Assembly: GCF_011193355.1 (NCBI RefSeq)
Contig: NZ_CP049780.1
Location: 2,009,307-2,073,306 of the forward strand
DNA length: 64,000 nt
Reading direction: 5' to 3'
Origin: Streptomyces sp. JB150
GTDB lineage: Bacteria; Actinomycetota; Actinomycetes; Streptomycetales; Streptomycetaceae
The first letter of the stretch is position 1. Every line of letters starts with the position of its first letter. The notes below the pieces were generated by a model. The model was not told the origin of the DNA. It worked only from the letters and a program-made list of their open reading frames with translations, and searched no databases. Positions 49,263 to 57,007 of the stretch are shown here, piece by piece. Both the position numbers and the translations under genes were made by a program.

Positions 49263-49446
49263 CCTTGCGGCGCCGCAGGTAGTACCAGCACATGTTGGAC
49301 GACACGCCGGCCATGAGGACCCACACGATGCCGATCCAGCTGCCCCGCGCGAAGGAGAGCACGGCCGCGACGACGGCGAGCACGCAGACCACGGCGGCGT
49401 AGAGGGCGAGACGCGGGATCGGGCCGGGCGAGGGCGTAACGGACAT
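49252..49446 (-). CDS. small membrane protein, 64 aa
   Basis: AAGGAG precedes the ATG. The protein has two hydrophobic helices (LALYAAVVCVLAVVAAVLSFA and WIGIVWVLMAGVSSNMCWYYL) and a basic tail RRRKVSP. The function is unknown. It is convergent with the M50 protease, and the two 3' ends overlap by 11 bp. Confidence 0.75.
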   Translation of the reverse strand: MSVTPSPGPIPRLALYAAVVCVLAVVAAVLSFARGSWIGIVWVLMAGVSSNMCWYYLRRRKVSP

Positions 49447-49507
49447 GTCGGTCGGCTCCTTGCGGGGGACACTGCGGGGTGGTGCCCCACCAGTGTCCCC
49501 CATGGCC

Positions 49508-50221
49508 TCATACGTCCGTGACGCGGAGCCCCGCGTGCGCCTTGTAGCGGCGGTTCACCGAGATCAGGTTGGCGACGAGGGCCTCCACCTGGTGGGCGTT
49601 GCGCAGCCGGCCGGCGTAGACGCCGCGCATGCCGGGGATGCGCCCGGCCAGGGCCTGCACGATCTCCACGTCGGCCCGCGCCTCGCCGAGCACCATCACG
49701 TCGGTGTCGATCCGCTCGGTCTCCGGGTCCTGCAGGAGGACGGCGGACAGGTGGTGGAAGGCGGCGGTGACCCGCGAGTCCGGGAGCAGGGCGGCGGCCT
49801 GCTGGGCGGCGCTGCCCTCCTCGGGCTTCAGCGCGTAGGCGCCCTGCTTGTCGAAGCCGAGCGGGTTGACGCAGTCCACGACCAGCTTCCCGGCCAGTTC
49901 CCCGCGCAGCGATTCCAGGGTCTTCGCGTGTCCCTCCCACGGCACGGCGACGATCACGATGTCGCTGCGCCGGGCGCACTCGGCGTTGTCGGCGCCCTCG
50001 ATGCCGTGGCCCAGCTCCTCGGCGGCGGCCACCGCACGGTCGGCGGCCCGCGAACCGAGGATCACCTTCTGGCCGGCCTGGGCGAGCCGGTAGGCGAGGC
50101 CCTTGCCCTGCGGGCCGGTCCCGCCGAGCACGCCGACGACGAGCCCGGAGACGTCGGGCAGGTCCCAGGGGTCCTTGGCGGGTGCCTTCGCGGGGGTCTG
50201 TGCACTGTCGCTAGAGGTCAT
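49508..50221 (-). CDS. npdG: F420H2:NADP+ oxidoreductase
   Basis: A 237-residue protein that exchanges hydride between coenzyme F420 and NADP, supplying reduced F420 in actinobacteria. The NADP-binding Rossmann loop GVLGGTGPQGKGLAYRLAQAG is followed by VILGSRAADRA. Then come DIVIVAVPWEGH, VVDCVNPLGFD and FHHLSAVLLQDPE, all typical of NpdG. The N-terminal 25 residues are a Pro/Ala-rich extension. It is divergent from the following hypothetical gene. Confidence 0.93.
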   Translation of the reverse strand: MTSSDSAQTPAKAPAKDPWDLPDVSGLVVGVLGGTGPQGKGLAYRLAQAGQKVILGSRAADRAVAAAEELGHGIEGADNAECARRSDIVIVAVPWEGHAKTLESLRGELAGKLVVDCVNPLGFDKQGAYALKPEEGSAAQQAAALLPDSRVTAAFHHLSAVLLQDPETERIDTDVMVLGEARADVEIVQALAGRIPGMRGVYAGRLRNAHQVEALVANLISVNRRYKAHAGLRVTDV

Positions 50222-50371
50222 GCGCCGACTCTACGTCCGCCGTCCGTCCGCCCCGCCGCCGGACGGGATCATGGTGAGCCGGGTCACGGCCGCCGGGGCG
50301 CGATGCCCGGGTCGGGCGAATGCGCGGTGAACGGCCGGTGCCGGGGGGCCGGTTGCGGCAGGATGCGACGC

Positions 50372-50977
50372 ATGGACGCGGTACGGGTGGCGCTGTTGCG
50401 CGAGGTGCTCGCCGGGACCGAGTGGCTGACGGCCACGCGGCGCTTCGCGGGGGCGCTGCGCGGCTCGGTGGTGTCGCACGGCGGCGGGCTGCTGCTGGTG
50501 GGGACGCCCGCGTACGAGCCGTGGCATCTGGCCGCGCACCTGGTGGACGAGGCCGCCTGGTCGGGTACGCCGGAGCTGGCGCCGACGCTCGTGCGGTACG
50601 GCGCGCGTCCGGCGGATCCGGCGCATCTGGCCGTCGGGCCCGGCCGGATCGAGGCGGCCCGGCGGGGCGAGACGCTGCTCGTGGTGGCCCCGGCTCCGGC
50701 GGAGGCGCGGCTGCTGCAGCGGGTGCACGACGCGCGGCGGGCCGGGGTGACGGTGCTGGCCCTGACGCCCGGGGAGGGCGACGATCTGGCCACGATGGCC
50801 CATGAGGCGCTGGCCGTGCCCGACGGCGGTGAGCTGGACCTCGACACCGTCCAGCACCTGGTCAGCGCGGCGGCCGGCGAGAACTCGCTGCCCCAGCCCC
50901 GGGGCCGCCGCCGCTTCCGCGACCGCCTGGCCCGCCTCGCCGACCAGCTGACGGAACCACCGCCACCGCGGTGGTAG
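50372..50977 (+). CDS. conserved hypothetical protein, 201 aa
   Basis: The ATG follows AGGAT; another in-frame ATG lies three codons upstream. The protein begins with a helical segment (VALLREVLAGTEWLTATRRFAGALRG). It has beta-strand-like hydrophobic stretches (GGGLLLVGTPAYEPWH, TLLVVAPAPAEARLL, VTVLALTPGEGDDLATMAH) that suggest an alpha/beta fold, faintly like SIS or Rossmann proteins. A basic tail PRGRRRFRDRLARLADQL follows. No catalytic motif is recognised. Confidence 0.65.
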   Translation: MDAVRVALLREVLAGTEWLTATRRFAGALRGSVVSHGGGLLLVGTPAYEPWHLAAHLVDEAAWSGTPELAPTLVRYGARPADPAHLAVGPGRIEAARRGETLLVVAPAPAEARLLQRVHDARRAGVTVLALTPGEGDDLATMAHEALAVPDGGELDLDTVQHLVSAAAGENSLPQPRGRRRFRDRLARLADQLTEPPPPRW

Positions 50978-51210
50978 CACCGGGGCGGCCTGGGGCGGCG
51001 GGGTGCCGAGGCACCCGGTGGCACCCGGGTGGCCTGGGGGGCGGCGGGATCCCGAGGCACCGGAGTGCCGGGGCGCCGGGCGGACCCGATCGGTCCTCGT
51101 CGGCCCCGGTCGGCCCCCGGCCGGGGCGATCGGATCCCTGCTCGGGGCGACCGGTCTCCGCTCGGCCTGCTCGACGTCCGCTCGGCCCGCTCGGTCCGCG
51201 CGCGGGCCGG
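50978..51210. repeat. GC-rich imperfect direct repeats
   Basis: The gap between two convergent genes holds a twofold imperfect repeat built on GGCGGCCTGGGG...CCGAGGCACC, followed by many short CGCTCGG-type units. No gene or clear terminator can be singled out. Confidence 0.4.
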
Positions 51211-51444
51211 TCAGTTCTCGTCCGGGCGGCCCGGGCTCGGAGCGTCGTGCCAGCGGGGGTCGTTCTCCCACTGGAGGTTGCGTTCGCGGGCCGTTTCCAT
51301 CGCGTGCTGGGCCTCGGTGCGGCTGGTGTAGGGACCGAAGCGGTCCTTGCCCGGGCAGTCCGGGCCCTCCTCGACCTTCTTGTGTTCCAGGCAGTAGTAC
51401 CACTCGCCCGGTTTGCCCGCGGTGCGCTTCTTGAACAGGGCCAT
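51211..51444 (-). CDS. conserved small protein, 77 aa
   Basis: AAAGGAG precedes the ATG. The protein is charged and soluble, with two Cys (WYYCLEHKKVEEGPDCPG) and the segment FGPYTSRTEAQHAMETARERN. The latter resembles the GPY/F-x-A pattern of SPOR-type modules. It is divergent from map, with 59 bp between the starts. The function is unknown; the SPOR resemblance is weak. Confidence 0.75.
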   Translation of the reverse strand: MALFKKRTAGKPGEWYYCLEHKKVEEGPDCPGKDRFGPYTSRTEAQHAMETARERNLQWENDPRWHDAPSPGRPDEN

Positions 51445-51490
51445 GACCGGCTCCTTTCGCCAGGGACATGGTGCCCCCATGCCCGCTGGT

Positions 51491-51496
51491 TAGACT
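51491..51496 (+). promoter_or_regulatory. candidate -10 box of leaderless map
   Basis: TAGACT lies seven bases before the ATG, with no ribosome binding site between, so the message would start at or within two bases of the ATG. Confidence 0.5.
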
Positions 51497-51503
51497 CGCT
51501 GGC

Positions 51504-52361
51504 ATGTCTGGCCAGTCGCTGCTCGTACCAGGGGAGCTGTCTCCCACCCGTTCCGTACCCGGAAACATCCGCCGCCCCGAGTACGTCGGCAAGCCCGCGC
51601 CGGCCCCGTACACCGGGCCGGAGGTGCAGACCCCGGAGACCATCGAGGCGATGCGGGTCGCCGGGCGGATCGCCGCGCGGGCGATGGAGGAGGCCGCGAA
51701 GATCATCGCCCCGGGCGTCACCACGGACGAGCTGGACAAGGTGGCGCACGAGTACATGTGCGACCACGGCGCCTACCCGTCCACCCTCGGCTACCGGGGC
51801 TTCCCGAAGTCGCTGTGCACCTCGGTCAACGAGGTCATCTGCCACGGCATCCCGGACTCGACGGTGCTGCGCGACGGCGACATCGTCAACCTCGACGTGA
51901 CCGCGTACATCGGCGGGGTGCACGGCGACAACAACGCCACGTACCTGGTGGGTGACGTGGACGAGGAGAGCCGGCTGCTGGTCGAGCGGACGCGGGAGGC
52001 GCTGAACCGGGCGATCAAGGCGGTCAAGCCGGGCCGGCAGATCAACGTCATCGGCCGGGTCATCGAGTCGTACGCCAAGCGGTTCGGCTACGGCGTGGTG
52101 CGGGACTTCACCGGGCACGGCATCAACTCGTCGTTCCACTCGGGCCTGATCATCCCGCACTACGACAGCCCGCACGCGACCACGGTCATGCAGCCGGGGA
52201 TGACGTTCACGATCGAGCCGATGCTGACGCTCGGCACGCACGAGTACGACATGTGGGACGACGGCTGGACGGTGGTCACGAAGGACCGCAAGCGCACGGC
52301 GCAGTTCGAGCACACGCTGGTGGTGACGGAGACCGGGGCGGAGATCCTCACTCTCCCCTAG
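51504..52361 (+). CDS. map: type I methionine aminopeptidase
   Basis: A 285-residue enzyme that removes the initiator Met from new proteins. The five metal ligands are visible: Asp in [11 protein letters not shown], Asp in HGDNNATYL, His in FTGHGIN, Glu in FTIEPML and Glu in AQFEHTLVV. An N-terminal extension of about 40 residues with PRRPEYV-type sequence is usual for the longer actinobacterial form. A strong terminator with a short T run follows. Confidence 0.95.
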   Translation: MSGQSLLVPGELSPTRSVPGNIRRPEYVGKPAPAPYTGPEVQTPETIEAMRVAGRIAARAMEEAAKIIAPGVTTDELDKVAHEYMCDHGAYPSTLGYRGFPKSLCTSVNEVICHGIPDSTVLRDGDIVNLDVTAYIGGVHGDNNATYLVGDVDEESRLLVERTREALNRAIKAVKPGRQINVIGRVIESYAKRFGYGVVRDFTGHGINSSFHSGLIIPHYDSPHATTVMQPGMTFTIEPMLTLGTHEYDMWDDGWTVVTKDRKRTAQFEHTLVVTETGAEILTLP

Positions 52362-52383
52362 CGCTCGCTCCCCCCTGGTCATC

Positions 52384-52415
52384 GGGCCCGCTCTCCCCCG
52401 GAGGGCGGGCCCTTT
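52384..52415 (+). terminator. map terminator
   Basis: GGGCCCGCTCTCC pairs with GGAGGGCGGGCCC (13 bp, one T-G wobble) over a CCC loop and is followed by TTT. It is the most classical intrinsic terminator in the window. Confidence 0.88.
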
Positions 52416-52485
52416 CGCGTGCGGTGCCGGGTGCGGCGGGTGAGGATGAGGGGCAGGGATTTACCGACAGTACGTCGGCAAGGCA

Positions 52486-52511
52486 TTGACTTAGGTAAGC
52501 CTGACTTAGAG
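52486..52511 (+). promoter_or_regulatory. iron-box-like promoter of the heme oxygenase gene
   Basis: TTGACT overlaps TTAGGTAAGCCTGACTTA, which resembles the 19-bp DtxR/IdeR/DmdR iron box (TTAGGTTAGGCTNACCTAA) with the right half degenerate. It lies just upstream of the start of a heme-degrading enzyme, so iron repression is likely. Confidence 0.65.
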
Positions 52512-52522
52512 GATCCGGGGCC

Positions 52523-53170
52523 ATGGACTCGTTCTCCACCCTCCTCCGCACCGCGTCCCACGAGCAGCACGTGGAGGCGGAGACCTCGACCTTCATGAGC
52601 GACCTGCTGGGCGGCCGGCTCGGCGTCGCCGCGTACGCGCGCTACACCGAGCAGCTGTGGTTCGTCTACGAGGCGCTGGAGGGCGGGGCGCGGCGGCTGG
52701 CGTCGGATCCGGTGGCGGGGCCCTTCATCCGCGGCGAGCTGTTCCGGCTGCCCGCGCTGGAACGGGACCTGGAGCATCTGCGCGGCCCCGGCTGGCGGGA
52801 CTCGCTGAGCGCGCTGCCCGCGACCCGGGCGTACGCGGACCGGGTGCGGGAGTGCGCCGAGCGGTGGCCCGGCGGGTACATCGCCCACCACTACACGCGC
52901 TACCTGGGCGACCTCTCCGGCGGGCAGATCATCCGCGACAAGGCGGAGAGGACCTGGGGGTTCGCGAAGAAGGGCGACGGCGTCCGGTTCTACGTCTTCG
53001 AGGAGATCCCCAACCCGGCCGCGTTCAAGCGGGCCTACCGGGAGCTGCTGGACACGGTGAACGCGGACGAGCTGGAGCGGCAGCGGATCATCGCCGAGTG
53101 CAAGCGGGCGTTCGCCCTGAACACGGCGGTCTTCCGGGCGCTCGGCGAGGAGTTCCCGCTGAGCGCCTGA
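52523..53170 (+). CDS. hmuO: biliverdin-producing heme oxygenase
   Basis: A 215-residue all-helical enzyme that opens heme and releases iron, CO and biliverdin. The proximal heme ligand is His16 in HVEAE, and the flexible distal helix has YLGDLSGGQII (about residues 127-137). The KAERTWGFA and EIPNPAAFKRAYRELLD segments are usual in HmuO/HO proteins. It is led by an iron-box-like promoter. It fits with the HtaA heme-binding protein and the heme-ABC remnant 2-4 kb away. Confidence 0.93.
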   Translation: MDSFSTLLRTASHEQHVEAETSTFMSDLLGGRLGVAAYARYTEQLWFVYEALEGGARRLASDPVAGPFIRGELFRLPALERDLEHLRGPGWRDSLSALPATRAYADRVRECAERWPGGYIAHHYTRYLGDLSGGQIIRDKAERTWGFAKKGDGVRFYVFEEIPNPAAFKRAYRELLDTVNADELERQRIIAECKRAFALNTAVFRALGEEFPLSA

Positions 53171-53201
53171 AACCGGCGGCACACCCGAGGACACTCCCCG
53201 G

Positions 53202-53355
53202 CTAGGTTCTGTCGTCAAATGTCACGCCCACATCAGGAGTGAGGCGAGGGTGACGGCTGCTTCATAGGACTCGGCGGTTCGGCATCGGACAGTTCATGGC
53301 GACGTATCACGCCACCATGATCCACCATTCAAGATCATTTGAAGACACTGCCTAG
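53202..53355. mobile_element. 154-bp IS5-type derivative (MITE-like remnant)
   Basis: Imperfect terminal inverted repeats (53202-53221 and 53336-53355; 16 of 20 positions match) start and end with CTAG, which may include the target duplication. On the minus strand inside, a frame reads TAESYEAAVTLASLLMWA and a TGA (53222-53224). From memory this is the C-terminal end of an IS5-family transposase; an upstream TGA and the short length show decay. The right end supplies the stop codon of the neighbouring PhzF gene. Confidence 0.7.
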
Positions 53356-53996
53356 CGCTCCAGGACGACGCGTCCGCCGATCTCCACCCAGCCGCCCGGC
53401 TGGGGCGCCGTCAGGATCTGGGAGCCCGCGCCCTGGGTGATGTTCAGGGCCCGGCCCAGCCGCTCGGTCAGCAGCAGGGCCGCCGCGCCCGTCGCCTCGT
53501 CCTCGTCGATGCCGTCGTCGCGGCCGGGGAAGGCGCGGGCGCGGATCCGGCCGGCGGCTTCGTCCTCCCACGCCCAGGCATAGATCCACTCACCCTTGGG
53601 CGGGACGGCGAGGTCGTCGACCTCGGCGGCGCTCGCGTACCGGCGCAGGGTGCGCGGCGGCGCCCACTCCGCGCGGGCCTCGATCCAGCTGAACTCCCCG
53701 TCCTGCCGGGCCCCCACCACCCCGGCCGGTGTGACCAGTTCGGGCAGGTCCAGCAGCCAGGCGGCGCCGACGCAGGGGTGGCCGGCGAAGGGCAGCCGCA
53801 CGGTGGGGGTCCAGATGTCGATGACGCCGCGCTCCGGGTCGTCGACGAAGACCGTCTCGCTGAAGCCGAGTTTGGCCGCGAGCGCCTGCCGCTCGCTCTC
53901 CTCGGGCAGCACCGATCCGTCGCGGACGACTCCGAGTTCGTTGCCGTATCCGCCATTGGCCGCGCAGAACACGCGCAGCACGTCGTAGTCAGTCAC
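53352..53996 (-). CDS. PhzF-family epimerase/isomerase-like protein
   Basis: A 214-residue protein related to phenazine-biosynthesis PhzF and diaminopimelate-epimerase folds. It has VFCAANGGYGNELGVV, LGFSETVFVD (catalytic Glu region), PFAGHPCVGAAWLL and DEDEATGAAA with the family motifs. It is shorter than canonical PhzF (about 280), as many actinobacterial members are. Its stop codon TAG falls on the CTAG edge of an IS derivative, so the C-terminus may have been changed by the insertion. Its start overlaps the gene before it by 4 bp. Confidence 0.88.
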   Translation of the reverse strand: MTDYDVLRVFCAANGGYGNELGVVRDGSVLPEESERQALAAKLGFSETVFVDDPERGVIDIWTPTVRLPFAGHPCVGAAWLLDLPELVTPAGVVGARQDGEFSWIEARAEWAPPRTLRRYASAAEVDDLAVPPKGEWIYAWAWEDEAAGRIRARAFPGRDDGIDEDEATGAAALLLTERLGRALNITQGAGSQILTAPQPGGWVEIGGRVVLER

Positions 53997-54865
53997 CGGG
54001 GCATTGAAACATCAGCGGGCCACAGCGGGGTGCGGTCGGCCTCGTAGGGCAGGTCGGCGACGATGTCGCCGTGGCCGCGTTCCCTGGCCGCCCGCTGCCG
54101 CTCGGGCAGGGCCGCCAGGCGTTCCCGGTCGCGCTCGCGGGCCTCGGCCAGCTCGTCGGCGGTGCGGCGCCAGGCGGCCTCGTCGCGCAGCAGGGTCAGC
54201 TCCACGCCCGGCGGCTGCCGCCCTTCCGCGAGCGCGGCGACCGCCCGGTCGTGGCCGTCGAGGATCACCCAGCCGTCGAGGAACGACACCCACCACAGCA
54301 GGACGGGCGCGAGGGTGCCCTCGCGGGCGAGCTTGCGGTACGCCTTGACGCGGGCCGCGTCCGGCGGTGGCAGCGGACGCAGGGGCAGGACGCCGTGCCA
54401 GCCGCCGCCGCACAGCAGTTCCAGGCGGGCGCCGGGCCACTCGCGGACGAAGTCCTCGCCCCAGATGCCGGGTGCGAAGACCTCGCGCCGGGCGAGCTGC
54501 CAGCGGCCGTCGTGCAGCGGCGTTTCGGGGGCGTCCTCCAGCCGGCGCGCGTACTCGTGACGCCAGTTGACCGGCGAGCGTTGCAGGGCCGCGGTCAGGG
54601 GCGGCAGCGGGGAGCGGTAGCCGTCGAGGCGGTGCAGGAGGAGGTCGCGGCAGCAGCCCTCCCCCTCGTGGCGGCCGGTCAGGACGGGCCGGCCGCCCTG
54701 CCGCAGCAGGATGCGGCCGCCGCCGTCGGTCTCGAAGCGCAGCGGCGGTGGACCGGGCCTGTCCCGGACGGTGAGGACCAGCCGGCCCGGCCCGAGCGGC
54801 TCTCTGGGTGCCCTGTGCGGGGGGCCGGTCTCGGGGAGCCGCTCCCTTTCCCGAGCGCGGATCAC
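53993..54865 (-). CDS. unknown protein coupled to htaA and phzF, 290 aa
   Basis: A soluble 290-residue protein. It has GRLVLTVRDRPGPPPLRFETDGGGRILL, CCRDLLLHRLDGY with a Cys pair, GIWGEDFVREWPGARLELLCGGGWHGVLPL, WVILDGHDRAVAALAEGRQPPGVELTLLRD and a long Arg/Glu-rich coiled-coil-like helix near the end. The LDGHDR segment resembles ParB-like or HNH-like loops only loosely. It overlaps both neighbours by 4 bp, so it is made together with HtaA and PhzF. No function is assigned. Confidence 0.8.
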   Translation of the reverse strand: MIRARERERLPETGPPHRAPREPLGPGRLVLTVRDRPGPPPLRFETDGGGRILLRQGGRPVLTGRHEGEGCCRDLLLHRLDGYRSPLPPLTAALQRSPVNWRHEYARRLEDAPETPLHDGRWQLARREVFAPGIWGEDFVREWPGARLELLCGGGWHGVLPLRPLPPPDAARVKAYRKLAREGTLAPVLLWWVSFLDGWVILDGHDRAVAALAEGRQPPGVELTLLRDEAAWRRTADELAEARERDRERLAALPERQRAARERGHGDIVADLPYEADRTPLWPADVSMPR

Positions 54866-56367
54866 GCCTCCGTACGGCGCCGGCGCACGGCCAGGACGAC
54901 GCCGGCGCCCGCGGCCACGGTGACCGCCGCGGCGGCCCCCAGGGCGCCGACGGGCACGTCGGAGCCGGTGGAGGCGAGGTTGCCGGTCAGGCCGCCGCCG
55001 GTCGAGCCGCCGGCCCCGCCGGTGGTGCCGGTGGTGGCGGTCGGGGTGGCGGTGGCGGTCGGGGTGCCGGTCTGGCCGCCGCCGGGGAGACCGGCGCCCG
55101 GCGTGAGGGCGACGGACAGGTCCAGCGGGTCGAGTTCGGTGCCGGCCGGGTAGAGGCGGCCGAAGGCGTTGGCGCCGTCCTCGGTCAGCTCCGCGGTGAC
55201 GTCGTCGAGGGTGATGACGTCCTTCTTCGCGGTCAGCTCGGCGGACGGGGCGGTGAGTTCGGCGAGGACGACGTCCTGGGTCGTCTCGCCGAGGCTGGTG
55301 ACGTCGGCGGTCAGTTCGCCGGTGCCGGCGTCGAGGGTGGCGGTGAGGTCGGTGAGGGTGAGGTCGAGGCCGTGGGCGCCGTCGTGCCGGTGGCCCTGGA
55401 AGGTGACGGCGCCCTCGAAGGCGGCGGTGAGGGTGTCGGCGCCGGTGTCGTAGGTGCCCTTGGCGTCGGTGAAGGTGAACACGCCGTTGCCGGGGGCCTG
55501 GGAGGCGCCGTCCGCGACGGTGATCCGGCCCTGGGCGACGCCGCCCACGACATAGGCGCGGAAGGCCTTCTTCACGCCCCAGGTCAGCCTGCCGTCGGCT
55601 ATCTCGGCGCCGATCGGCGCGTCGGGGTCGTCGGCCGTGGGGGCGGGGCGGGTCGGCTCGCCGGGCGTCGGGGACGGGCCGCCGGTGGCGGTCGGGGACG
55701 GGGTCGCGGAGGCCGAACCGGTGGGCGTCGCGGTCGGGGTGGCGGAGGAGGTGGGCGTGGCGGTGGCCGTCGCCGAGCCGGTCGGCGAGGGGGAGGAGGC
55801 CGCCTTGCGGACGGTCAGCGGGTCACCCTGCGCGCCCTCGTAGCTCTTGCTGCCGAGGAGGTCCGCGGCCTCCTTGGTCAGGGTGGTCGCCATGTCCGTC
55901 ATCTCGCGGGTGACGGTGACCTCGGCGAGCGGCACGTCCTGCGTGGTGGTGCCGCCCCGGGTGACGTCGGCGGTGAGTTCGCCGTCGCCGCTGTCGAAGC
56001 GCACGTCGGAGAGGGTGAGGGCGAAGCCGTGCGCCTTGGACTCGATCGCGAGGCTGCCCTGGAAGCCGAGCCGGAGGGTGTGCGCGGTGGAGTCGTGGGT
56101 GCCGGTGCCGTCGACGAAGGTGAAGGCGCCGTTGTTCTCGGCCTGCGAGGCGCCGTCGGCGGGCGTGAAGGTCCCGGCCGCGAAGGTGGTGACGTACGTG
56201 CGGTACGACTGCTTGATGCCCCAGGTCACCTCGTAACCGGTCAGCGGCTCTTCGGCGGCCGCGGCGGCGGGGGCGCCGACGGTGGCGAGCGCCGTGGCGC
56301 CCAGCGCGGCGGCCGTGGCGACGGCGGCGGCGAGAGCGGTGGCACGGCGGCGAGGTCTGGTGGGCAT
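54862..56367 (-). CDS. htaA: two-domain HtaA heme-binding cell-surface protein
   Basis: A 501-residue exported protein with a signal peptide (about 1-38). Two HtaA domains follow (about 42-190 and 255-410), each with a YEVTWGIKQSYRTYV-like start, a GAFTFVDGTGTHD strand and a conserved His (HGFALTLSDVRF; HGLDLTLTDL). A Thr/Pro/Ser-rich linker separates them. The end has LASTG (464-468), a hydrophobic helix and RRRR, the layout of a class-E sortase substrate, so the protein is probably fixed to the cell wall. HtaA domains bind heme with Tyr/His and pass it to an importer. It is first in a coupled three-gene operon. Confidence 0.93.
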   Translation of the reverse strand: MPTRPRRRATALAAAVATAAALGATALATVGAPAAAAAEEPLTGYEVTWGIKQSYRTYVTTFAAGTFTPADGASQAENNGAFTFVDGTGTHDSTAHTLRLGFQGSLAIESKAHGFALTLSDVRFDSGDGELTADVTRGGTTTQDVPLAEVTVTREMTDMATTLTKEAADLLGSKSYEGAQGDPLTVRKAASSPSPTGSATATATPTSSATPTATPTGSASATPSPTATGGPSPTPGEPTRPAPTADDPDAPIGAEIADGRLTWGVKKAFRAYVVGGVAQGRITVADGASQAPGNGVFTFTDAKGTYDTGADTLTAAFEGAVTFQGHRHDGAHGLDLTLTDLTATLDAGTGELTADVTSLGETTQDVVLAELTAPSAELTAKKDVITLDDVTAELTEDGANAFGRLYPAGTELDPLDLSVALTPGAGLPGGGQTGTPTATATPTATTGTTGGAGGSTGGGLTGNLASTGSDVPVGALGAAAAVTVAAGAGVVLAVRRRRTEA

Positions 56368-56575
56368 GGTGGACGGCTCCTCGGGGTGATGCGGCGTCAG
56401 TTCTCGTGGGCGGAGGCCGTGATCGTATCCGGGCGGGATGACCGGCGGGCCGACAATATGACCGCGGTGACCGGCAACGGCGGCCTCGCCACCGGGCCGA
56501 GAGCGAGATCCGGCCAGAGCGCACGCCCCGATCTCGTCAGCACAGTTGGGTTAGCAACCTTGGGGTGACGGTTCT

Positions 56576-56859
56576 GTCGACCTCAGACACCAGGAACTGG
56601 TGCTGCGGCTGTGCCGGGAGCGGGCCGCGGCCGGGGACGCGGTGGTCGTCGTGCTGCACGACCTGGGCCTGGCCGCCGCCTACGCGCACCGGGCCGCTGT
56701 CCTGCGCGCGGGCCGGGTGGCCGCGGACGGCCCGCCCGCGCGGGTCTCCTCCGACCGGCTGCTGTCCGAGGTCTACGACCAGCCCGTCGAGGTGTGCCGC
56801 ATCCGCGCACGGGAGCGGTGCTGGTGACTCCGCGCCGGGACACCCGACCGGTGGGGTGA
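56576..56859 (+). pseudogene. remnant of a heme ABC transporter ATPase (HmuV C-terminus)
   Basis: The frame reads VDLRHQELVLRLCRERAAAG, then DAVVVVLHDLGLAAAYAHR with the H-loop His, then VLRAGRVAADGPP and LLSEVYDQPVEV. It then needs one extra base to continue as LPHPRTGAVLVTPRRD and reach a TGA. This is the C-terminal quarter of an HmuV-type ATPase; the Walker A, signature and Walker B parts are missing. The gene is therefore both truncated and frameshifted. It stands next to htaA, where an intact importer would be expected. Confidence 0.8.
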
Positions 56860-56887
56860 CTCCGCACCGGGACACCCGACCGCGGGG
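56824..56887. repeat. 32-bp tandem duplication
   Basis: GTGACTCCGCGCCGGGACAC and its continuation to 56855 are repeated from 56856 with few changes. The duplication covers the end of the HmuV remnant and the following spacer. Confidence 0.75.
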
Positions 56888-57007
56888 CGGCTTCCCCCGG
56901 CCGGCGGGGTGCGCGGGAGTCGCCGCCGCGGAACCGAAGCCCGTGCGGGGCGGGGCGTCCGGCCCCGGTAGGGTTCGCCCCCGGGAAGGGGAAGGTGAAG
57001 GAGCCCG

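Noticed and set aside
50978..51210. Possible RNA gene in a GC-rich spacer
   Set aside because: Only simple direct repeats are visible, with no tRNA-like cloverleaf or conserved RNA motif.
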